From Bradyrhizobium sp. CB82 (GTDB taxonomy: Bacteria; Pseudomonadota; Alphaproteobacteria; Rhizobiales; Xanthobacteraceae), in assembly GCF_029714405.1 (NCBI RefSeq), contig NZ_CP121650.1, positions 868,001 to 932,000 of the forward strand: a stretch of DNA of 64,000 nucleotides, in the 5' to 3' direction. The position numbers were made by a program, and so were the translations under genes. Below the pieces are notes generated by a model, which had not been told where the DNA came from, searched no databases, and saw only the letters and a list, made by a program, of their open reading frames with translations. This document shows, piece by piece, positions 8,098-16,907 of this stretch (positions are counted from its first letter, which is position 1; the number at the start of each line of letters is the position of its first letter).

Positions 8098-9108
8098 TCA
8101 CACCGTCCGCGCACGCCTTCCTTCGATCGGATAGGCCGGGTCATTATAGCCCGGCGTCGAGGGATGCCCCGAGGTGACCAGGCGATCGATCAGCGCTTCG
8201 TCCTCTGCGGTGAAGCGATAATCGAGCGCGCGGATGTAGTCGTCCCATTGTTTCTCGGTGCGCGGGCCGGCGATCACCGAGGTGACGAAGGCCGAGTTGA
8301 GCACCCAGGCGACTGCGAACTGGCCGGCGGAGATGCCTTTCTTCTCCGCGTGTTGCTTGATCTCCTGCGCGAGCTTGAGCGATTCGGGGCGCCATTCGGT
8401 CTGCATCATGCGGGTGTCGTTGCGGCCAGCGCGCGTCTCCTTGTCGGGCGGAGCGTCGGGGCTGTACTTGCCGGTGAGCACGCCGCGCGCCAGCGGGCTA
8501 TAGGGCACGACGCCGAGGCCGTAATAGCCGCAGGCCGGGAAATGCTCGACCTCCGGCATGCGGTTCATCGCGTTGTAATAGGGCTGGCTCACCACGGGCC
8601 GGTCGATGCCGAGCCGGTCGCAGATGTTGCAGATCTCGGCGAGACGCCAGGCGCGATAGTTCGAGACCCCGAAATAGCGCACCTTGCCTGATCGGATCAG
8701 GTCGCCGATGGCGCGCACCGTTTCTTCGAGCGGCGTCGTGTGGTCTTCCTTGTGCAGATAGTAGATATCGATGAAATCGGTGCCGAGGCGCCTCAAGCTT
8801 TCATCGGCCGCCTGCAACACCCAGCGCCGCGACAGCCCGCCGCGATTGGGATCATCGCCCATGGGATTGGCGAGCTTTGTGGCGAGCACCCAGGCGTGAC
8901 GGTTGTCGGCCATTGCGCGGCCGACCACCTCCTCTGAGCCGCCCTTGGAATACGCGTCCGCGGTGTCGATGAAGTTGATGCCCGCCTCGCGCGCTTTCAC
9001 GATGATCTTTGCGGATTCCGCTTCACTGGTGGGGCCGCCGAACATCATGGTCCCCAGGCAGATCGGCGAAACCTTCAGGCCACTGCGGCCGAGCTGGCGG
9101 TATTGCAT
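8098..9108 (-). CDS. Aldo/keto reductase
   Basis: This is a 336-residue NADPH-dependent oxidoreductase of the AKR superfamily with a complete catalytic tetrad: Asp48 (in FIDTADAY), Tyr53, Lys78 (in LATKLA) and His119 (in DIYYLHKED). The barrel signatures YFGVSNYRAWRLAEI and SQPYYNAMNR are typical of AKR families 11-13 (general stress/YajO-like). It probably reduces aldehydes or ketones, but the substrate is unknown. The start MQYRQLGRSGLKVSPICLG is canonical. A palindromic repeat lies 49 bases upstream. Confidence 0.9.
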   Translation of the reverse strand: MQYRQLGRSGLKVSPICLGTMMFGGPTSEAESAKIIVKAREAGINFIDTADAYSKGGSEEVVGRAMADNRHAWVLATKLANPMGDDPNRGGLSRRWVLQAADESLRRLGTDFIDIYYLHKEDHTTPLEETVRAIGDLIRSGKVRYFGVSNYRAWRLAEICNICDRLGIDRPVVSQPYYNAMNRMPEVEHFPACGYYGLGVVPYSPLARGVLTGKYSPDAPPDKETRAGRNDTRMMQTEWRPESLKLAQEIKQHAEKKGISAGQFAVAWVLNSAFVTSVIAGPRTEKQWDDYIRALDYRFTAEDEALIDRLVTSGHPSTPGYNDPAYPIEGRRARTV

Positions 9109-9156
9109 GGGCTATCCTCGATGCTTTTTGCGGGCGGCAGCATAGCCACCTCACTT

Positions 9157-9244
9157 CGTCATTGCGAGCGCAGCGAAGCAATCCAGCTATTCGCCCGCGG
9201 CGGGAGGTCTGGATTGCTTCGTCGCTGCGCTGCTCGCAATGACG
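9157..9244. repeat. Palindromic intergenic repeat
   Basis: Left arm cgtcattgcgagcgcagcg (from 9157) continues to 9186, and its inverse ctggattgcttcg...gcaatgacg occupies 9209-9244. Together they form a stem of about 30 bp with one small insertion. This element type is frequent in Bradyrhizobium intergenic space. It separates the aldo/keto reductase from the thioesterase gene. Confidence 0.8.
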
Positions 9245-9263
9245 GACGACTGCGGAGGGAGAC

Positions 9264-9728
9264 CTACTGCGGCCCCTTCAAGATCTTGAACACACCATTC
9301 GCCATCACGATGCAGCGGTCGTCGACGGTGACTTCGGTGCTCATGAAGATGAGGCTGCGGGTCGAGCGCACCAGGCGTGGGCGCGAGATCAGGATGTCGC
9401 CGATCTTCCCGGCCTCGACGAAATGGGTATCGAGCTGCACCGTGGCCATGTACTGCTTGCCGGTGACGTAGCGCGCGGTCATGCCGCAAGTGCGGTCGGC
9501 GAAGGTCATCGTCACGCCGCCCTGCACCATGCCGCGGCGGTTGTGATGTTTGTCCTGCGTGATCAGCGCGTACTCATATTGGCCGTCGACCTGGCGCTCC
9601 CACAGGGGACCGATCAGGTGCATGAAGCCGGTGGTTTCGACAATGGTCCAGCCGTCGTGCTTGAGTCTTGCGGCGGCCTTGTCGATCATGTCCGGGTCCG
9701 TCCGTGAAAGCGGGCATATGAAGCTCAT
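9264..9728 (-). CDS. PaaI-family hotdog thioesterase
   Basis: The 154-residue protein matches the hotdog fold. Its core reads HHNRRGMVQGGVTMTFADRTCG, the PaaI-type HGG helix region, followed by TVQLDTHFVEAGKIGDILISRPRLVRSTRS and a final strand IVMANGVFKIL. It would hydrolyse acyl-CoA thioesters, with unknown chain specificity. I chose the ATG at 9728, which has AGGAG about 13 bases upstream. An in-frame ATG at 9761 would add 11 residues and make the gene overlap the start codon of the divergent Nudix gene. Confidence 0.8.
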   Translation of the reverse strand: MSFICPLSRTDPDMIDKAAARLKHDGWTIVETTGFMHLIGPLWERQVDGQYEYALITQDKHHNRRGMVQGGVTMTFADRTCGMTARYVTGKQYMATVQLDTHFVEAGKIGDILISRPRLVRSTRSLIFMSTEVTVDDRCIVMANGVFKILKGPQ

Positions 9729-9759
9729 TTCATCAAGCGCGCTCCTGGTGTAGTCAAGC

Positions 9760-10386
9760 ATGATGAGACCGTTCGACGATGCCACGCGGTGGAATATCGC
9801 CGGCGCCTGCGCGGCGTTTGCGCGCCTGCCCCACAGTGACGCACCGTCGGCGCTGAAGCGCGCTGCAGTCGCCATTACACTGACGGCGGAAGGCGAGCGC
9901 GACACGTCGTTGCTGCTCACCTTGCGTGCGTCACACCTGCGCGCCCATCGCGGGCAATGGGCCTTGCCCGGCGGCCGCTGCGATGCCGGCGAAACGCCGG
10001 TCGCGGCGGCGCTGCGCGAGCTCGACGAGGAACTCGGACTGAAGCTCGCCGCAGACGCGGTGCTTGGCCTCCTGGACGATTATCCGACCCGCTCCGGCTA
10101 TCTGATCACGCCCGTCGTGATTTGGGCCGCCGACGGCGAGACAATCGTGCCGAACCCGGAGGAGGTCGCCTCCGTGCATCGCATCGCGCTTGACGCGATC
10201 GAGCGCGAGGACGCCTTCGACTTCGTCGCCATCCCCGAAAGCGCGCGGCGCGTGATCCGCTTCCACCACGAAGGCAACCTGATCCACGCCCCGACCGCGG
10301 CCCTGATCTACCAGTTCCGTGAGGTGCTGGCAGGCCGCGCGACCCGCGTCGCCGAGTTGGAACAGCCCGTGTTCGCCTGGAAATGA
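9760..10386 (+). CDS. Nudix hydrolase, CoA-pyrophosphatase type
   Basis: The 208-residue protein has a complete Nudix box, GRCDAGETPVAAALRELDE followed by ELGL, with Gly, Glu, RE and EE spaced as in GX5EX7REUXEEXGU. The preceding stretch LRAHRGQWALPGG and the context 'SHLRAH.GQ' match the CoA diphosphatase (NudL/YeaB) group. These enzymes cleave coenzyme A or its esters to phosphopantetheine and 3',5'-ADP. The neighbouring acyl-CoA thioesterase, encoded divergently, fits CoA metabolism. Two consecutive ATGs (9760 and 9763) are possible starts, and no strong ribosome site is visible. Confidence 0.85.
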   Translation: MMRPFDDATRWNIAGACAAFARLPHSDAPSALKRAAVAITLTAEGERDTSLLLTLRASHLRAHRGQWALPGGRCDAGETPVAAALRELDEELGLKLAADAVLGLLDDYPTRSGYLITPVVIWAADGETIVPNPEEVASVHRIALDAIEREDAFDFVAIPESARRVIRFHHEGNLIHAPTAALIYQFREVLAGRATRVAELEQPVFAWK

Positions 10387-10445
10387 CCTTAGAAGTAAAC
10401 GGCATTTTAACCTGACAGTCATGCGGCGCTTGCTACAAGAGCGCC

Positions 10446-11651
10446 ATGCATCACCAACCGATTCGGCGCGCTCTGACGCTTGAGACCCTTGCGCTTGCAC
10501 CGCTTGCGCTCGTCCTCTTCGCGTCGCCTGCGCCCGCACGCGACTCCTCCGCACTGCCGCCGGCCGTCAGCAACGCGATGGCGCAGGCTTCGCCGGCAGC
10601 CATCCTCGAGTATCGCCGCCGCCTGCAGGAGTATCAGGAGGCGCGCGCCGCCTTCGATGCCGAGGCCGGCGCCTATTGGGGCCAGATCGCGGAGAAGCGC
10701 CGCACCCGCAATGCCAAGCGGCGCAGCGGGCAGCAGGTCACGCTCGACGATTACGTGCTGGAGCAGCCGCCGCTCTACACCGGCCCGAAGCGGCCGGTGA
10801 ATCCGGAGCCCACCGAAGAGCCGGAGCCGCGCCCGCGCAAGCCGATCCCGGTCGTCGCCGATCTCCTGCGCGCGGCGCAGGATCTCTACCAGTTCACGCC
10901 GCAGCGGCCGGGCGCCGAAGTCGAGTTCAAGCGCGCCTATGCCCGCTATGCGCTTGCGTCCGGCCTGACGCGCGAGCAGGCGGTGCGGGTCTATTCGTTC
11001 GAGACCGGCGGCACCGGCAATTACGACGTGCAATCGGGAATTGAACATGGTGGCACGCGCGCGATCTCGACCGCGGTCGGCTACAACCAGTTGCTGACCA
11101 CCAATAGCGTCGAGCTGCTGGCCGAGCAGGGCCATGAATTCATCCGTGCGCTCAGCGAGAAGGTGGCGCGGACCTCCGGGCCGGCTCGGAACGCGCTGGA
11201 GCACAAGCTCAGCGTACTGAAGCGCATGGTGGCGCAGGCGAAGTCGGTGCCGGATACCTGGTCGGAACATGAGAAGATCGGCGACACCGCACAGGGCTGG
11301 GCGATGCACGCCATGGTGCTCGATATCGACGTCGGGCCCATGCTCCAGACCCACAAGCTCTTGACCTCGGTGCTGTTCGCGCGCGCCAAGGGCTATGCCC
11401 GCCCGCTCACCGCCGCGGAGCTCGAGATGATGAATCTCACCGGCGACGGCACCGGCCTTGACATGGTGACGATGCCGCACGCCATGCGCGAGCAGGTGCC
11501 GACCTCGAACTTCTTCCAGCGTGGCGGCTACGAGCGCAACCCGGTCGCGATCCGCCACAATACGGTAGCGAAGCTGCTGGCAGTCACCGATGCGCGGATG
11601 GATAGCAACAGCAGCAATGCCGGCGCGAAGGAATTGGCCGGAGCGTTTTGA
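10446..11651 (+). CDS. Exported lysozyme-fold-like protein (possible muramidase)
   Basis: The 401-residue protein has an N-terminal signal-like segment (LTLETLALAPLALVLFASPAPA), a coiled, charged region (about 45-80), a proline/glutamate-rich linker (NPEPTEEPEPRPRKP), and a C-terminal domain with VRVYSFETGGTGNYD, then TAVGYNQLL. A catalytic-type Glu followed by a conserved GYNQLL segment resembles the SLT/lysozyme fold, so a cell-wall transglycosylase role is possible. This is an inference from motif order. It lies 60 bases after the Nudix gene with its own probable promoter region and precedes the caspase-like gene on the same strand. Confidence 0.55.
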   Translation: MHHQPIRRALTLETLALAPLALVLFASPAPARDSSALPPAVSNAMAQASPAAILEYRRRLQEYQEARAAFDAEAGAYWGQIAEKRRTRNAKRRSGQQVTLDDYVLEQPPLYTGPKRPVNPEPTEEPEPRPRKPIPVVADLLRAAQDLYQFTPQRPGAEVEFKRAYARYALASGLTREQAVRVYSFETGGTGNYDVQSGIEHGGTRAISTAVGYNQLLTTNSVELLAEQGHEFIRALSEKVARTSGPARNALEHKLSVLKRMVAQAKSVPDTWSEHEKIGDTAQGWAMHAMVLDIDVGPMLQTHKLLTSVLFARAKGYARPLTAAELEMMNLTGDGTGLDMVTMPHAMREQVPTSNFFQRGGYERNPVAIRHNTVAKLLAVTDARMDSNSSNAGAKELAGAF

Positions 11652-11820
11652 AGGGTGACGGTCGCCGGCCGCCGCGAGCCGGGCTCCAGAGCCGCCAGCA
11701 CAGATTACCGCGGAGGGCGGCTGGCGCGGTGGCCAGATGCCAGAAGCCGCGTTGTAATTTGCCGATTCGGGGATAAGATTCAGGCAAGGAATCCGGTTGA
11801 ACGTTGCCGGGGCGACGCTC

Positions 11821-14364
11821 ATGTCTTGTCGAAGCCTCCTTTGCCTGATCCTCCTGGTCCTGTCCGTTCATTTCAGCTCGGCTAGCGCCGAAAGGCGCGT
11901 GGCGCTTGTCGTTGGAAACTCGGCGTACCAGAACGTCGGCAGCCTCGATAATCCGGCGAACGACGCGTCATTGATGGCTGAAACGCTGAGAGGACTCGGC
12001 TTCACATTGGTCGGTGACGGCGCGCAGCTCAATCTAGACAAGGCGGCGCTCGATGCCGCCGTGCAACGGTTCGGACGGCAGCTGCAATCCGCGGAAGTCG
12101 GGCTCTTCTATTATGCCGGACACGGCGTTCAGGTGCGTGGTTCGAATTATCTCGTTCCGGTGAACGCAAACCCGACGCGCGAGGCCGATGTCGACTTCCA
12201 GATGGTCGACATCAATGTCGTGCTGAACCAGATGCAGGGCTCAGGCACGCGTCTCAATCTGGTGATCTTGGATGCGTGCCGGAACAATCCGTTCGGTGGG
12301 CGAGGGCTTCGCGCTTCGGGAGGTGGTCTCGCGCAGATCCGTGCTCCGGAAGGATCATTGATTTCCTACGCGACGCAGCCGGGCAATGTTGCGCAGGACG
12401 GTGACGACGGGCACAGCCCCTACACAAGCGCGCTTGCAACCACGATCCGTCGCAGTGGCCTCGACATCTTCCAGACGTTCAACGAGGTGGGGCTGGCCGT
12501 GAAGCGGGCGACCGGTGGCGCACAGCAGCCCTGGGTCTCCTCGTCTCCGATCGATGGAAACTTCTACTTCGTGAGCCCACCCGCGACATCGGCTCCGTCG
12601 TCCGTGCCCCAGCAGGAAGCGCGGCTTTCCGAGCCGACCGACCCGTTGCGGCGCGATCTTCAGACCGAATGCGACCGTCTTGCTGCCAGCCCCCTGGATG
12701 CCCAACGGCCGCGCGGAATCGAGGGCATCGAACTTGGTCACATCGACATTGTGCCGGCCCTTGCGGCCTGTGATGCTGCGATGCGCGACTACCCGGACGT
12801 CGTCCGTTTTGCCTATCAGGCGGGTCGCATTGCCTGGCTGCAGAAGGATTTCGGGCGCGCCCGCGATCTCTTTGAAGGGGCAGCCAACAGGGGGAGTGTG
12901 GCCAGCGCGAATAATCTGGGCGCGCTCTACTACGAGGGAAACGGTGTTTCCAAGGACTATGCGCTTGCGCGTGGCTGGTTCGAGAAGGCCGCAAGCAGCG
13001 GCTTCCCGCGTGCGATGGCCAATCTGGGCAGGCTGTACCAATACGGTCAGGGCGCGCCGGTGGATCTGGTCGAGGCCCGCAAATGGTATCAGAAAGCTGC
13101 CGCGGCAAATGATGCGACAGGCCTCAACGCCCTCGGCTATCTCTATGACAAGGGTATAGGCGTCCCCAGGGACGTCACGCAGGCGCGTCGATGGTACGAC
13201 AAGGCTGCGGCGGAAGGGTCGGCCTGGGCTCTGGTCAACATAGGCAACCAGTACCGCGACGGGCAGGGCGTCCCTCAGGATTTTGCTGAAGCGCGCAAAT
13301 GGTACGAGAAGGCTGCAAATGCCGCCGAGCCCAACGCGATGGGCTTCAACAATATCGGTGCGATGTATTTCAACGGCCAGGGAACGGCCAAGGATCCCGT
13401 TGAAGCCAGCAAATGGTACGAGAAGGCGGCGGCCCTGGGTCTGCCGCTCGCGATGACCAACCTCGGTTACCTCTACCGGGACGGAAACGGCGTGCCCAAG
13501 GAATTGGGCGAGGCACGAAATTGGTTCGAGAAAGCAGCGGCTGCCGGCGATGCGACCGGAACGAATGCGCTCGGCTATCTCTATGAAAGAGGGATCGGTG
13601 TCGCGGTCGACTACGTCGAGGCGCGGAAATGGTATGAGAAGGCGGCGGCACTGGGCAACGCCAATGCGATGACCAATCTTGGCAACCAGTATCGCGACGG
13701 ACACGGCGTTCAGATTGATTTCGGAGAAGCTCGCAAATGGTACGAGAAGGCCGCGAATGCGCCTGAGCCCAACGCGACCGCTCTCAACAATCTCGGCGTG
13801 CTGTATTTCAACGGCCAGGGAACGGCCAAGGATTTCGCCGAGGCCCGCAAATGGTACGCGAAAGCGGCTGCGCTCAACCTGCCGATTGCGATGGCGAATC
13901 TCGGCTACCTCTATCGGGACGGAAACGGCGTGACCAAGGATCTGGGCGAATCACGAAAGTGGTTCGAGAAAGCGGCGGCGGCGGGCGATCCGTCGGGAAT
14001 GGCTGGGCTGGGCTATCTCCATGAGAAGGGACTGGGTGTCGCCGTCGACTATGACGAGGCGCGCAAATGGTTTGAGAAGGCGGCAGACCTGGGCAGCGGC
14101 AGCGCGATGGCCAATCTCGGCGATCTCTACCGCGAAGGGCATGGAGTTACAAAGGACCTTGGCGAGGCCCGCAAATGGTACGAGAAGGCCGCGGCTGCAG
14201 GACGGACCTATGCGATGGTCAATCTCGGGATGATGTACCAAAACGGCCTCGGCGTTTCCAAAGATCCCGCGCAAGCTCGCAAGTGGTTCGAAATGGCCGT
14301 CGCCGCAGGCGACGAGTCGGCAAAAGCATCGCTGAAAAAGCTGAACGCTGACGGGCGAGAGTAG
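11821..14364 (+). CDS. Exported caspase-family protein with 13 Sel1-like repeats
   Basis: The 847-residue protein begins with a signal peptide (CLILLVLSVHFSSASA). A caspase (peptidase C14) domain occupies about residues 25-250, with catalytic His101 in YYAGHGVQ and Cys153 in LDACRNNPF. From about residue 350 to the end there are 13 Sel1-like repeats of about 36 residues, each with the signature NLGxLYxxGxGVxxDxxEARKWYEKAA. Caspase-Sel1 proteins in alphaproteobacteria are thought to be exported scaffolded proteases, but their substrates are unknown. I chose the ATG at 11821; a TTG eight codons upstream is possible. Repeats 3-6 and 7-10 form a duplicated four-repeat block offset by 438 bases. 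The gene stands alone. Confidence 0.85.
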   Translation: MSCRSLLCLILLVLSVHFSSASAERRVALVVGNSAYQNVGSLDNPANDASLMAETLRGLGFTLVGDGAQLNLDKAALDAAVQRFGRQLQSAEVGLFYYAGHGVQVRGSNYLVPVNANPTREADVDFQMVDINVVLNQMQGSGTRLNLVILDACRNNPFGGRGLRASGGGLAQIRAPEGSLISYATQPGNVAQDGDDGHSPYTSALATTIRRSGLDIFQTFNEVGLAVKRATGGAQQPWVSSSPIDGNFYFVSPPATSAPSSVPQQEARLSEPTDPLRRDLQTECDRLAASPLDAQRPRGIEGIELGHIDIVPALAACDAAMRDYPDVVRFAYQAGRIAWLQKDFGRARDLFEGAANRGSVASANNLGALYYEGNGVSKDYALARGWFEKAASSGFPRAMANLGRLYQYGQGAPVDLVEARKWYQKAAAANDATGLNALGYLYDKGIGVPRDVTQARRWYDKAAAEGSAWALVNIGNQYRDGQGVPQDFAEARKWYEKAANAAEPNAMGFNNIGAMYFNGQGTAKDPVEASKWYEKAAALGLPLAMTNLGYLYRDGNGVPKELGEARNWFEKAAAAGDATGTNALGYLYERGIGVAVDYVEARKWYEKAAALGNANAMTNLGNQYRDGHGVQIDFGEARKWYEKAANAPEPNATALNNLGVLYFNGQGTAKDFAEARKWYAKAAALNLPIAMANLGYLYRDGNGVTKDLGESRKWFEKAAAAGDPSGMAGLGYLHEKGLGVAVDYDEARKWFEKAADLGSGSAMANLGDLYREGHGVTKDLGEARKWYEKAAAAGRTYAMVNLGMMYQNGLGVSKDPAQARKWFEMAVAAGDESAKASLKKLNADGRE

Positions 14365-14428
14365 CCGTCGTGCCCCGCTTTTGCATTCGCGGGTCATGGC
14401 TCCGAATATATGGCGCCGGCCTCGCCGG

Positions 14429-14734
14429 CTACCGATCCGGGCCGAACTTGAACCGCCCGTCGCTCTCGAGGTACGGGCCGGTGCGCATGTAGAGCTGGCC
14501 GTTCTGGCCGATGAAGAACAGCGTGCCCCGCGGCACCTTCTTCGCGCCCTTCAGGAGGTCGCCGGCGTTGCTGGTGCCCATCTTGTACGAGAAGGTCTTG
14601 CCTTCCCGGTCATAGGCATAACCCATGTCGGGCTTCAGCTCCCACGGCGTCGCGGCGGTCTGCGCGACCGCCGGCGCGGCGAGCGCCCCAAACATCGCCA
14701 CGGCCATCAAGGCGTTCGTTGGAAATCCAGTCAT
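14429..14734 (-). CDS. Small exported protein (101 aa), unknown function
   Basis: The protein begins MTGFPTNALMAVAMFGALAAPAVAQ, a signal peptide with AVAQ cleavage. The mature domain reads PWELKPDMGYAYDREGKTFSYKMG, then GTLFFIGQNGQLYMRTGPYLE, a probable small beta domain. I do not recognise a named family. Several ATGs cluster at the start; GGGGAGG lies six bases before the ATG at 14734, which decides the choice. It is convergent with the caspase-like gene. Confidence 0.65.
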   Translation of the reverse strand: MTGFPTNALMAVAMFGALAAPAVAQTAATPWELKPDMGYAYDREGKTFSYKMGTSNAGDLLKGAKKVPRGTLFFIGQNGQLYMRTGPYLESDGRFKFGPDR

Positions 14735-14963
14735 CCTCATCCTCCCCATAACCACTTGGTCGCCGTTCCGAACAAATCACGAACGGTCTTTGCCGGTCAA
14801 TACGTGCCTCGATCGTCAACGCACCACGTCCCGTCCAACGGGTCATCGTACCCAATCACATCCTGCCCTGCAGTTTGTGATTTTCCCTTCGTCCCCTCGC
14901 GACTATGTTCCGCTTTCCGTCTAGAACGCAATTCGACAAAGAGATTGGGTAGGGATGATTCGA

Positions 14964-15440
14964 ATGAACCATGTCATAAAAATTTGCTTGTCCGCCGGAT
15001 TGCTGGTGATGCTCGCGCCCGTTGCCCATGCCGACGATTACCAGCTCAGCCACAACCAGCGGATTTCCTGCAGCCGCGGCCTTGCCCCGGGCAAGCTGAA
15101 CACCGCGACCTGCAAGTCCTACACCTATCTCTTCAACACCAAGACCTCGGAATATTTCCGTTGCCAAGTCTCGCTGGCACTGACCCGCGACAACAAGGAA
15201 GTGATCAACGTGCAGACCGACGGCGGCTGCACCAAGAAACCGCGTGTCTTCGAGACCGACGGCCACTATGATTTTGATGCGACCGAGACAGAGCCGCCGA
15301 ACACCAACTCGTTCTTCGGCCCCGGCGGCTATTCGGTCTGGGCCGCCGACGTGACCACACAGAAGGTCCGCGGCTGCATCATCATCTCCTCCGGCCTCGG
15401 CTCCGACATCTCCAAATGCCTGGACATGACGTTCCAGTGA
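14964..15440 (+). CDS. Small exported cysteine-containing protein (158 aa)
   Basis: The signal peptide MNHVIKICLSAGLLVMLAPVAHA is followed by a mature domain with six cysteines (RISCSRG, ATCKSYT, FRCQVSL, GGCTKKP, RGCIIIS, SKCLDM), suggesting up to three disulfides in the periplasm. No named family is recognised. The ATG at 14964 has GGGTAGGG nine bases upstream, while an in-frame ATG at 14955 directly abuts that site. The gene is transcribed away from the preceding small exported gene, with about 230 bases between them. Confidence 0.65.
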   Translation: MNHVIKICLSAGLLVMLAPVAHADDYQLSHNQRISCSRGLAPGKLNTATCKSYTYLFNTKTSEYFRCQVSLALTRDNKEVINVQTDGGCTKKPRVFETDGHYDFDATETEPPNTNSFFGPGGYSVWAADVTTQKVRGCIIISSGLGSDISKCLDMTFQ

Positions 15441-15450
15441 CGGTGCGCTC

Positions 15451-15568
15451 CCTCCCCCGCTTGCGGGGGAGGGTTGGGGAGAGGATGTCTCAACAATGGG
15501 ACAATCCCCAAGAGGGGATGGCCCTCCACCCGGCGCTTTGCGCCGACCTCTCCCGCAAGCGGGAGAGG
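15451..15568. repeat. Pair of REP-like hairpins
   Basis: Two near-perfect hairpins, cctcccccgc-ttgc-gggggagg (15451-15472) and cctctcccgc-aag-cgggagagg (15547-15568), flank about 75 bases in the gap 15441-15770. The arms match those at 1451 and 22839. The rest of this gap up to the TRAP binding-protein gene shows no gene. Confidence 0.65.
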
Positions 15569-15770
15569 TTAAATCGAGCCCAACGGCACGAGTGACAGAC
15601 CCTCACGCGAGCTCGCTCACATCTGCTGCGCCATGTCGACGCACCTTCCGAAGTTCCCTTAAATTCCTGTCGAAACGGCTGTTTCGCGCAGCCCTGTTTT
15701 GCCTTTTGGATGGGTTGACCCGCTCCCCTCGTCCGGCCAATTTCGTGGCCGGTTTGGGGAGAGAAAAATC

Positions 15771-16718
15771 ATGAAATTGAAGTTGATCGGCGCAGCCTCG
15801 GCTCTTGCTCTGGTGGCGTCGGTGTCGTGTGCGCAGGCACAATCGTTCATCAACGTGCTGACCGGTGGTACCTCCGGCGTCTACTATCCGCTCGGGGTCG
15901 CGATCGGAAAAATCTACAGCGACAGGATTCCGAACGTGAAGACGCAGGTGCAGGCCACCAAGGCGTCGGTCGAGAATCTCATCCTCTTGCAGCAGGGCCG
16001 CGGCGAGCTGGCGTTCACGCTCGGCGATTCCCTCAAGGCGGCTTGGGACGGCGAGGAGGAGGCCGGCTTCAAGACCAAGCTCGACAAGCTCCGCACCATC
16101 GGCGCGATCTACCCGAACTACATCCAGATCGTGGCGACCGCCGAGAGCGGCATCAAGACCGTGGCCGACCTCAAGGGCAAGAGCCTCTCGGTCGGCGCAC
16201 CGAAATCCGGCACCGAGCTCAACTCGCGCGCGATCCTCGCCGCAGCCGGCATGAGCTACAAGGACCTCGGCAAGGTGGAATATCTACCCTTCGCCGAATC
16301 CGTCGACCTCATGAAGAACCGCCAGCTCAATGCGACGCTGCAATCGGCGGGCCTTGGCGTTGCCTCGCTCAAGGACCTCTCGACCTCGAGCCCGATCACG
16401 GTGGTTGCCGTGCCAAAGGAGACCATCGATAAGATTGGCCCGCCTTTCATCTCCGCCGTGATCCCCGCGAACACCTACACGGGTCAGGACAAGGACGTGC
16501 CCACGGCGGCGGTGGTGAACTATCTCGTCACGAGCTCGGCGGTCTCCGATGATCTCGCCTATCAGATGACCAAGCTGATCTACGAGTCCTTGCCGGAACT
16601 CGCCAACGCGCATGTCGCCGGCAAGGAGATCAAGCTCGAGACGGCCGCCACTGGCAGCCCGGTTCCACTACATCCCGGGGCGATCCGCTATTACAAGGAA
16701 AAGGGACTGATCAAGTAA
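15771..16718 (+). CDS. TAXI-family TRAP transporter substrate-binding protein
   Basis: The 315-residue periplasmic protein has a signal peptide (MKLKLIGAASALALVASVSCAQA) and then the TAXI hallmark INVLTGGTSGVYYPLG, VQATKASVENLILLQQGRGELAF and GAIYPNYIQIVA. A second lobe contains DLKGKSLSVGAPKSGTELN. It captures a substrate, often a small carboxylate such as glutamate, and delivers it to the fused TRAP permease encoded 190 bases downstream. The ligand cannot be predicted. GGGGAGAG about eight bases before the ATG is the ribosome site; an in-frame upstream ATG at 15699 would destroy the signal peptide. Confidence 0.9.
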   Translation: MKLKLIGAASALALVASVSCAQAQSFINVLTGGTSGVYYPLGVAIGKIYSDRIPNVKTQVQATKASVENLILLQQGRGELAFTLGDSLKAAWDGEEEAGFKTKLDKLRTIGAIYPNYIQIVATAESGIKTVADLKGKSLSVGAPKSGTELNSRAILAAAGMSYKDLGKVEYLPFAESVDLMKNRQLNATLQSAGLGVASLKDLSTSSPITVVAVPKETIDKIGPPFISAVIPANTYTGQDKDVPTAAVVNYLVTSSAVSDDLAYQMTKLIYESLPELANAHVAGKEIKLETAATGSPVPLHPGAIRYYKEKGLIK

Positions 16719-16825
16719 GTGGCGCAGTCTGCTGTCGGGCTTCACGGCCGTGCAAAAGCGCGAAGCGCGTCTTCACGCCAATGCCCCGGCCGTCCACGCT
16801 CTGCGGCTGGCGAGAAAGATCGTGG

Positions 16826-16848
16826 ATGCCCGGGACAAGCCCGGGCAT
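16826..16848. repeat. Intergenic hairpin atgcccggg/cccgggcat
   Basis: A perfect 9-bp stem (atgcccggg 16826-16834, cccgggcat 16840-16848) with loop acaag lies between the TRAP binding-protein and permease genes. It may lower expression of the permease relative to the binding protein by attenuation or RNA processing, which is an inference. A related 9-bp hairpin lies at 31607-31628. Confidence 0.55.
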
Positions 16849-16907
16849 GATGGTTTGGAGATGCTGCTCCAATGCTATAAGCCCTGCTAGGGCTGGGGAC
16901 GAGTTGG

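Noticed and set aside
10419..11822. Long open frame on the minus strand opposite the lysozyme-like gene
   Set aside because: Arg-rich translation with no motifs or ribosome site. The plus-strand gene has a signal peptide and conserved segments.
12355..13704. 449-codon open frame on the minus strand inside the caspase-Sel1 gene
   Set aside because: It mirrors the Sel1 repeats and has no independent features.
13100..14300. Repeat array considered as CRISPR
   Set aside because: The periodicity of about 108 bases is in frame and encodes Sel1-like repeats; there are no spacers.
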